Source: Candidatus Poribacteria bacterium (lineage in GTDB: Bacteria > Poribacteria > WGA-4E > WGA-3G). From it: a stretch of 64,000 nucleotides of DNA. The position numbers and the translations under genes were made by a program. Location: contig OY282386.1 of the NCBI GenBank assembly GCA_958295945.1, positions 62,001 to 126,000 of the forward strand. Direction: 5' to 3'. Position 1 is the stretch's first letter, and every line of letters starts with the position of its first letter. The notes below the pieces were generated by a model. The model saw only the letters and a program-made list of their open reading frames with translations, searched no databases and was not told the DNA's origin. Positions 57,650 to 64,000 of the stretch are shown piece after piece.

Positions 57650-58426
57650 TCAAAAGAGAGATGGAAAGTGGCGATGTGGATCAGCAGGATCACGGAAAAG
57701 GATCTTTTGGCGTTCAGTTAATTCTATATCCTGCGGTTGTGCTACGCGGCGTGATGTCCATGCAATGTGTGAGACACAATATTTGTATAAAAGTGAACGA
57801 CGTTGGTGTTTTCCGTTCCATGATGCTGTTCCGTGTGTTAGTGCTTCAGAAAACATAATTGCAGAACCTGCAGGTGCGTTTGGGATAATAACACATTGTG
57901 CATTTTCAGGTGCAGCTGCTATTTCGTGTGGCAATCTATAGTTACTCTTATGGCTGCCCGGTATACAACAAAATCCACCGTAGTCGGGTCCAGTGTCTGC
58001 TAAATTCCATGTTACTACGACAAAACCGTTGTGTATCTGGTTATCTTTGAAAGGGAAATATTCACCATGTTTTGCATTTGAGGTAGGTGAAGAAGCCCCA
58101 TAATCTGCATGCAGTCCTCCTCTTGACATTCCATCTTTCATATACATACCGTAGATACGGTCAAGACGAAAGCAATCACCTAAACGGAAACGCAGTATTT
58201 CCATTATCTTTGGATGATCAAGTAAATTGCAGAAGGATTTGCCCCATTGTAAAAATCCGGAACCGTCAGGGGCACTGCCAAATCTTTGTGCTTTTCCCGG
58301 TTCAGGTAGTTCTTGTTCGTCAATCCGTTGATTGAGTTCTGCTAACTCATCTGAATCCAAAACATCCTCAATGACTAAATAACCTTGTACATCAAATAGA
58401 TATTGTTGTGTCAGTGTGTCGTTCAT
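57650..58426 (-). CDS. Phytanoyl-CoA dioxygenase-like protein (classical HxD)
   Basis: A 258-residue PhyH-family Fe(II)/2-oxoglutarate enzyme. GGLHADYGASS keeps the canonical HxD (HAD), GGFCCIPGSHKSNYRLP is the core signature, SEALTHGTASW holds the distal His, and KHQRRSLLYKY the 2-oxoglutarate Arg. By contrast with the two related proteins at 10-12 kb, its metal triad is complete, so ordinary hydroxylation is expected. AGAGGAAGG precedes the ATG. The substrate is unknown. Confidence 0.88.
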   Translation of the reverse strand: MNDTLTQQYLFDVQGYLVIEDVLDSDELAELNQRIDEQELPEPGKAQRFGSAPDGSGFLQWGKSFCNLLDHPKIMEILRFRLGDCFRLDRIYGMYMKDGMSRGGLHADYGASSPTSNAKHGEYFPFKDNQIHNGFVVVTWNLADTGPDYGGFCCIPGSHKSNYRLPHEIAAAPENAQCVIIPNAPAGSAIMFSEALTHGTASWNGKHQRRSLLYKYCVSHIAWTSRRVAQPQDIELTERQKILFRDPADPHRHFPSLF

Positions 58427-58606
58427 GAATTTACCTTCCTCTAAGCATATATTTTCAGAACTGTCGTGATTTTCATCAATTAATCAATAAATATGACATA
58501 ATTTGCATCTGCATTCGTTATTTTGATGATTTCTGTTGTCCATCGTGGTTAGAAACCCTCCTACTAATGTAGGACAGTGAATTTCTGGTGTGTTTATAAA
58601 CAACGT

Positions 58607-59500
58607 CTACCGTTTGTGCTTAAGTGCTAATTGTCCTGCGAGATTTGTAATGAACTGATATGCAACACGTCCTGAACGTCCACTGGAAGCTGCTTCCCAC
58701 TCCAAAGCTGCACGATGTAATTCATTGGTTTGTATATCAATACCAAATTGTTGAGCATAATGGGTCACAATTTTCAGATATGTATTCTGAGAGATTCTGT
58801 AGAATGCAATTCGCAATCCAAAACGGTCACTGAGCGATACTTTTTCTTCTGTTGCCTCCCGTGGATAAAGTTCATCTTCCTCATTCAGTGGATACTGATT
58901 TTCTCCGACTTGCCGTGGCATCAAATGTCGGCGATTGGAGGTTGCATATATAAGTATGTTATCTGGACATTCAGAGATTCCACCTTCCAACACTGCTTTC
59001 AATTCACGATATTCAGGTTCCTGTTCACTAAATGCGAGATCATCACAGAAAAGGAGAAAACGTTCTGGTCTGTCCCATAGAATCTCTGCGATTTCTTGTA
59101 GATGAACAAGTCCTTCTTTCCCGATAGCGATTAACCGAAGCCCTTGTTCCGAATATTGTCTCAACATCGCTTTGACAAGAGATGATTTCCCTGTTCCTCG
59201 GTCTCCCCACAATAAGACATGATTTGCAGGTGCTCCTTGAAGGAACTGACGTGTGTTTTGATCTAATACGGTATATTGCGAATTTATGCCTATTAAATCT
59301 GAAATATCAACCAGATGCGGGTGTTTAACAGGAACAAGGTGTTCTTTTCCGTTTTGGGTTTGCCATTTAAATGCGATATAGTTGTCAAGACAGTCGTTTG
59401 ATGCGTTTGTTGTGTTTGCATCCAAACGAGATAATAAAGCGTCTATTTTTTCCAGCAGTTGTATAAAAAGCTCATCCTGCTTGTTTGTTCTTTCAACCAT
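58607..59500 (-). CDS. DUF815 family AAA-type ATPase
   Basis: A 297-residue protein with Walker A WGDRGTGKSSLVKAML, Walker B RFLLFCDDLAFSEQEPEYRE and sensor region NILIYATSNRRHLMPRQ, then LSDRFGLRIAFYRISQNTYL. This is the DUF815 pattern of small AAA-like ATPases of unknown role, widespread in bacteria. An N-terminal segment precedes the ATPase. It lies alone, same strand as the PhyH gene. Confidence 0.9.
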   Translation of the reverse strand: MVERTNKQDELFIQLLEKIDALLSRLDANTTNASNDCLDNYIAFKWQTQNGKEHLVPVKHPHLVDISDLIGINSQYTVLDQNTRQFLQGAPANHVLLWGDRGTGKSSLVKAMLRQYSEQGLRLIAIGKEGLVHLQEIAEILWDRPERFLLFCDDLAFSEQEPEYRELKAVLEGGISECPDNILIYATSNRRHLMPRQVGENQYPLNEEDELYPREATEEKVSLSDRFGLRIAFYRISQNTYLKIVTHYAQQFGIDIQTNELHRAALEWEAASSGRSGRVAYQFITNLAGQLALKHKR

Positions 59501-59564
59501 AAGGTGTATGTATAGTTTAATATTACATATAGAACATTGTCAATCACTTTTAGCCTATAGATTA

Positions 59565-60368
59565 TTATCTATCAGGATTCTTCAATTGTCCCCAAGTGAT
59601 CGCTAATTTTCCTTTTGAATTGACAGCGAGTGGACCGGTAAACTTCAATGTTCCAAGATTTGCGGAATCGTCAGGATTCAAACCGTTCCAACACATAAAG
59701 ACTATTTCAGCTCTTTTTTCGGGGTTATCTGTACCCTCTTCATACCCAGGTGTAAACCCGATTTCTGATCCATTCTCAATATTTTCTTTCGTAATCCAAT
59801 CAAACGGCATAGCTACTTCGTAAATCATTCCACCTTCCCCCAATTCTGGCGTAGGTGTAATAGCGATGTCTGAGTTAGGTACATTTTGATTAATAACTGC
59901 ACTATAGTCTGTAACAAGTGCTTTATTGTTTATACGTGCAAAATTGGGTTTGAAAACCGGGACACCTGCACGCAGCTTTTCCCAGTCCACATACAAAAAT
60001 ATTGTATCCCCAAGCCAAGGCTCAGCAGCATTTGCAGCTGGCGCAAAGATATCATCCATTACTGCAGCAGCAAAATAGAAATTCTTTTCATCATACATCG
60101 TTGACCAAGTCATTGTCAGGTCATCTTTTCCTTTCCACGAACCTTTACCACGGTGTAGTTCTTTTTCAGAGTCAAAGGCAACCCAAACCGCATATCTCCA
60201 GTCATCAAGTTTACCATCTATTTTAGGTTTACTCGGTGGCATGCCAGTGATTGATTCTCCATATTTCAGTCCAAATTCGGCACTGTTATCCTCTGGTAGA
60301 AATTCGCTATTCGCTGAATTGACTAAGAGAAAACAGAGTATGATAGATAAACATAATAGTTTTTGCAT
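59565..60368 (-). CDS. Secreted CBM9-like protein with TWG tail
   Basis: A 267-residue exported protein (signal MQKLLCLSIILCFLLVNSAN). The body resembles the family 9 carbohydrate-binding-like domain: KIDGKLDDWRYAVWVAFDSE, TWSTMYDEKNFYFAAAVMDD, WLGDTIFLYVDWEKL and MIYEVAMPFDWI. The C-terminus GKLAITWGQLKNPDR matches the tail of the broken secreted protein at 55477 (GKITTTWGALKSEQ). The role is probably sugar binding outside the cell or tethering; the tail may be a sorting element. Confidence 0.75.
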   Translation of the reverse strand: MQKLLCLSIILCFLLVNSANSEFLPEDNSAEFGLKYGESITGMPPSKPKIDGKLDDWRYAVWVAFDSEKELHRGKGSWKGKDDLTMTWSTMYDEKNFYFAAAVMDDIFAPAANAAEPWLGDTIFLYVDWEKLRAGVPVFKPNFARINNKALVTDYSAVINQNVPNSDIAITPTPELGEGGMIYEVAMPFDWITKENIENGSEIGFTPGYEEGTDNPEKRAEIVFMCWNGLNPDDSANLGTLKFTGPLAVNSKGKLAITWGQLKNPDR

Positions 60369-60527
60369 CTTCCTTATCCTTATGTTGCGTATATTTTATT
60401 ATCATTTTACTTGTTCATCTTTTATATGTCAAACAAATTAGGAATTGTGGGTGTGTAAAGTTTTTGTCACTATAAGCGTCATTTTAGCGTCCTTCCAGTG
60501 CCGTTAGGTGCGGTTAGGAAACCGAAC

Positions 60528-60605
60528 CTAACCAGGACTATGAGAGTAGTATTTTTTTCTGTAGTATCTGACGGTAAAGTCATTGTGTTTTTCTTGCGAT
60601 TTCAT
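60528..60605 (-). pseudogene. Tiny remnant of a DUF2280-like gene start
   Basis: The minus strand has AAGGAGACAGACC then ATG, coding 25 residues (MKSQEKHNDFTVRYYRKKYY, then SHSPG) before a stop. The beginning follows the same pattern as the DUF2280-like start at 33120 (KHKEFAV) and its relative at 61808 (RHKEFAV). Upstream CTGTAA repeats at 60636, 60657 and 60677 are spaced 21 and 20 bases. The gene body is lost. Confidence 0.4.
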
Positions 60606-61170
60606 GGTCTGTCTCCTTCTTAAAAAGTTACGAAACTGTAAGAAATCTCGGACATACTGTAAGACGGACAAATTGCCTGTAATCGCAGTCTCTGTATGGG
60701 TTTATAGGCAATAATTGTATGGCACTAAAATTTGAATTTTGTAAACTGTAAGATTTTTCTGAGATGCTGAGATTTGTCCGTTATTTTTGTATAGAAATGT
60801 GTGATGAATTGCATGAATATCGTCTTTTATCTTCATAATAGTTTCCATTATTTTGCTCTTATAAATTTCTTAAAATTGTTATATTGTATATAACATACAT
60901 ATTAAAATAAATAATAAATATATATTAACACATAAATGGACTTATGTCAAGTTATTTTTTGGCAATGGACATATTTTTCATTGTTCAACACACATTTTTT
61001 AGACCTGTAGGGACGATATGGTTATAAGGGTCGGTTAGTACAGACATATCGTCCCTAATGAAGATTAGGAAATAAATAGGGTAATTTGAGATCAAAGCCC
61101 AGTGCGCGGACAAAGCACCAAATCAAGAAATCAAAGGTATGAACGCCTTTTGGCGTTCCCCCAAATCAAC

Positions 61171-61288
61171 GGTATGAATGCCATTAGACGAATACGCGTG
61201 TGGTATTCGCCATGATTCCCCGTGTGGCATTTGTCGGGTATGAATGCCATTGGACGAATACGCCTTTGGTATTCGCCATGATTCCCCG
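61171..61288. repeat. Two 52-base direct repeats
   Basis: GGTATGAATGCCATTAGACG...TTCCCCG at 61171-61222 and the near-identical 61237-61288 differ at three positions and lie 66 bases apart, start to start. An inverted relative is embedded in the MITE at 33766-33816. Similar GGTATGAA(T/C)GCC pieces flank at 61137. Confidence 0.75.
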
Positions 61289-61530
61289 GGTCTCTGTGGC
61301 CGCTATTCCTTGTCCTGTAAGGCAACGGGCGGGTACAGAGACCCGCCCCTACAATTCATGGTGAGAAGTTAGTGACAAATCCTTTACACACCCGGATAGT
61401 TGCATATAGGCATTCAATTATGACGATTGTTTAATTATAGTGTAGTTTGGACAGTTTTTTATAGACTTGAATAATAGTCTGGACAAGGAGAATCACAGTC
61501 ATCATTCCTATTTCTTTAATGGGACACCTG

Positions 61531-61596
61531 TCGCCCCGCTGGGGCTATAGCTCGTTTGTTCACGATGTGCTGGACACATTTCGCCCCGCTGGGGCT
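61531..61596. repeat. Direct repeat TCGCCCCGCTGGGGCT
   Basis: TCGCCCCGCTGGGGCT occurs at 61531-61546 and 61581-61596. Each copy is itself a GCCCC-GCT-GGGGC hairpin. They lie exactly 50 bases apart. No gene overlaps. Confidence 0.65.
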
Positions 61597-61658
61597 GCTC
61601 ATTTTGATAGTCTAACCTAAGTTGTTACCTACTGAATATTAATCATCAAATTACTGTG

Positions 61659-61808
61659 TCAAACGAAGAACATTGGCAGTAGTGTACGCAAACTGAAAGT
61701 TTGCGCTACAATTGTGTGCAAGTAATTATAGATTTTGATGGTTGAAATGGTCATGAATCTTGCGAAACATTTCACAGCGAATTCTTTATGTCTTTCTTCA
61801 AATTTCAT
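61659..61808 (-). pseudogene. Truncated DUF2280-like gene, second locus
   Basis: The ATG at 61808 begins MKFEERHKEFAVKCFARFMT, closely matching the protein at 33120 (KHKEFAVVCFARFM), then diverges into unrelated sequence and stops at 61659. The open frame continues upstream of this ATG to 62249, but that part corresponds to non-coding operator-like DNA at the 33120 locus and is rejected as coding. It is a fragment of the same gene family, with its control region kept. Confidence 0.6.
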
Positions 61809-61830
61809 TGAAATTTTTCTCCACAACGAC

Positions 61831-61946
61831 GTACAATTGACGTACAATAGTCCGTACAACTGTACGTCGTTTATGTTGTTGATAACTTTGTCTACATAAG
61901 GGTTAAGAAAGGTTTTTTCAAAAATGAATTTTTTTTTAAATTGTAC
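61831..61946 (-). promoter_or_regulatory. GTAC array upstream of the truncated DUF2280-like gene
   Basis: GTAC at 61831, 61842, 61854, 61862 and 61943. The first four lie 23, 34, 46 and 54 bases from the ATG at 61808, against 24, 35, 47 and 55 at the 33120 locus. AACCCTTATGTAGACAA lies further upstream in both (minus strand here, near 61890-61912). Conservation of spacing while the gene is broken supports a binding-site role. Confidence 0.6.
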
Positions 61947-62497
61947 GTCATCCAGATTCAGTTTCGGTGTGTAAGAAATCGGAGATGGAAACCTTCCCTG
62001 CATAATCTGGTATGATAATTCAATAGTTAAGAGTATCATTTCCATAATGTCTTGAGGTACACTTAATTGCGCGTCTATGACCGGTTTTGTTTCTGATCTG
62101 CCACAATTTTGAACTGTCACTCTATGGAATGACGTGAACATTTGCTGGACAATCTCTGTGACATGTTTAACCTGATCTGTATACATATTTGATAACCTAC
62201 ATTTCAAAACTATTTCTGTGACACATATTATAACGTAAGCAACTAACATAAGTCAAGTAAAAAAGCAATATATTTGGCATATTTTCATTCTTTTGTGTAT
62301 TTTCTTAGAACAATTGTATATATTTCTCTGGATGTTGCATTTTTGAGCATTTGGTTATCCTGAATTGATGTGTTTTCGTTGGTTGGTGAGAAGTTAGTCT
62401 CAAAATCTTTACACACCCCAATGAAAGAATATGTTTGCAATATTTACAGTAGTATGATATAATTCTTGTTATAGTTTGGATGCCTAAGTTCAGAAAA

Positions 62498-62531
62498 CCT
62501 TTTTAATCCCATCCAGTGAGGTGGAAAAAGG
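62498..62531 (+). promoter_or_regulatory. PyrR-binding anti-antiterminator hairpin
   Basis: CCTTTTT (62498-62504) pairs with AAAAAGG (62525-62531) around CCCATCCAGTGAGGTGG. The loop TCCAGTGAGGT matches the PyrR binding-loop consensus UCCNGNGAGGY. Upstream of pyrR this is the classic UMP-sensing attenuator: with PyrR-UMP bound, the terminator downstream can form. Consensus match is exact over the loop. Confidence 0.75.
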
Positions 62532-62691
62532 ATGTTAGTTTATATTGTTGGAGAATGTATACATATTGTCTGTATTAAAAAAATGTGTTTCTCTGTAAAG
62601 ACAAACATGTTTGAACAACAGTTTTTTGTCAATACATCAAGAATGCCTTTGTATATAAAACATCCTTGTTGGTATAAATTTAGTATATTTT

Positions 62692-62722
62692 CCTTCTCAC
62701 ACTTTAGTGGGAGGGTTTTTTT
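62692..62722 (+). terminator. Attenuator terminator of the pyr operon
   Basis: TCTCACACTTTAGTGGGAGG forms a stem with one mismatch and is followed by GGTTTTTTTA. It lies 170 bases after the PyrR-binding hairpin and about 60 bases before pyrR, so transcription can stop here when pyrimidines are plentiful. Confidence 0.75.
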
Positions 62723-62745
62723 ATGGTGTCAATGTAGAAATTTAA

Positions 62746-64000
<1,255 letters not shown>

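Larger units (their letters stand above)
60449..61393. repeat. Region bounded by GGGTGTGTAAAG-family ends
   Basis: GGGTGTGTAAAGTTTTTGTC at 60449 and GTGACAAATCCTTTACACACCC ending at 61393 are family ends in inverted orientation 945 bases apart. Between them lie a broken DUF2280-like start (60528-60605), CTGTAA repeats, AT-rich DNA with GTTATATTGTATATAACATA near 60880, the 52-base direct repeats, and a repeat core (GGGTCTCTGTGG...GAGACCCGCCCCTACA). It may be a composite element or a nest of insertions; another right end lies at 62419. Confidence 0.5.

Noticed and set aside
61100-61300. Possible CRISPR array
   Set aside because: Only two 52-base repeats 66 bases apart with no spacer series and no cas genes; an inverted relative sits in a MITE.
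61809-62249. Upstream extension of the minus-strand frame ending at 61659
   Set aside because: The equivalent DNA at the 33120 locus is non-coding operator-like sequence with GTAC sites; the frame is open by chance and starts without a ribosome site.

Overview
The window is AT-rich chromosomal DNA from an uncultured-type bacterium. The gene content suggests Candidatus Poribacteria or a close relative, typically sponge-associated or marine: a cluster of very large WD40 proteins beside an ECF sigma factor, three phytanoyl-CoA-dioxygenase-like proteins, a DUF815 ATPase, secreted family-9-carbohydrate-binding-like proteins ending in a TWG-x-LK tail, DUF4038-type glycoside hydrolases, and heavy loading with miniature transposons. 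This assignment is inferred from family content, not from a marker gene.

Layout. 1-1000: tRNA-Ile and an ECF sigma factor. 975-9699: a WD40 array with one two-blade fragment, three intact ~660-680-residue proteins that each read as two seven-bladed propellers, and a fourth split by an in-frame stop exactly between its propellers. 10-12 kb: two PhyH-type dioxygenases whose iron-binding HxD is replaced by HxG and HxA. 12.4-15.3 kb: a truncated trypsin-like protease and a UvrD-like helicase. 15.3-26.8 kb (minus strand): a complete F-type ATP synthase operon with two atpZ/atpI-like genes, an atpI-atpZ fusion, and three foreign genes. Those are an aspartic protease between atpD and atpC, and a pair between atpG and atpD made of a possible DarT-like ADP-ribosyltransferase and a protein ending in a sliding-clamp-binding motif. 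26.8-32.1 kb: tandem glycoside hydrolases and a sigma factor with a long helical tail. 32.1-34.4 kb: mobile-element debris and a DUF2280-like gene behind a phased array of GTAC sites. 34.6-41.6 kb: housekeeping genes def, larE, glcF, dcd, glnA (with a sigma-54 promoter) and glnB. 42.7-50.1 kb: a GldA/GldF/GldG/DUF4340 transport operon and secreted proteins. 50.1-54 kb: a glycosyltransferase, an unknown repeat protein and an aminotransferase. 54-60.4 kb: an IS605-type tnpB element, two genes broken by MITEs, a third PhyH protein, a DUF815 ATPase and a CBM9-like protein. 60.4-62.4 kb: a gene-poor repeat region with two more broken copies of the DUF2280-like locus. 62.5-64 kb: a pyrR-pyrC operon with a visible PyrR-type attenuator, running off the end.

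Coherent systems are the ATP synthase (energy coupling, perhaps sodium-linked), nitrogen assimilation (sigma-54, glnA, glnB), pyrimidine synthesis (PyrR attenuation) and the Gld-type ABC operon. The striking accessory features are the propeller array, the two-gene module inside atp, at least three MITE families with precise target duplications (two copies have broken genes whose reading frames are restored by conceptual excision), and the DUF2280-like loci with conserved spaced operator-like repeats.
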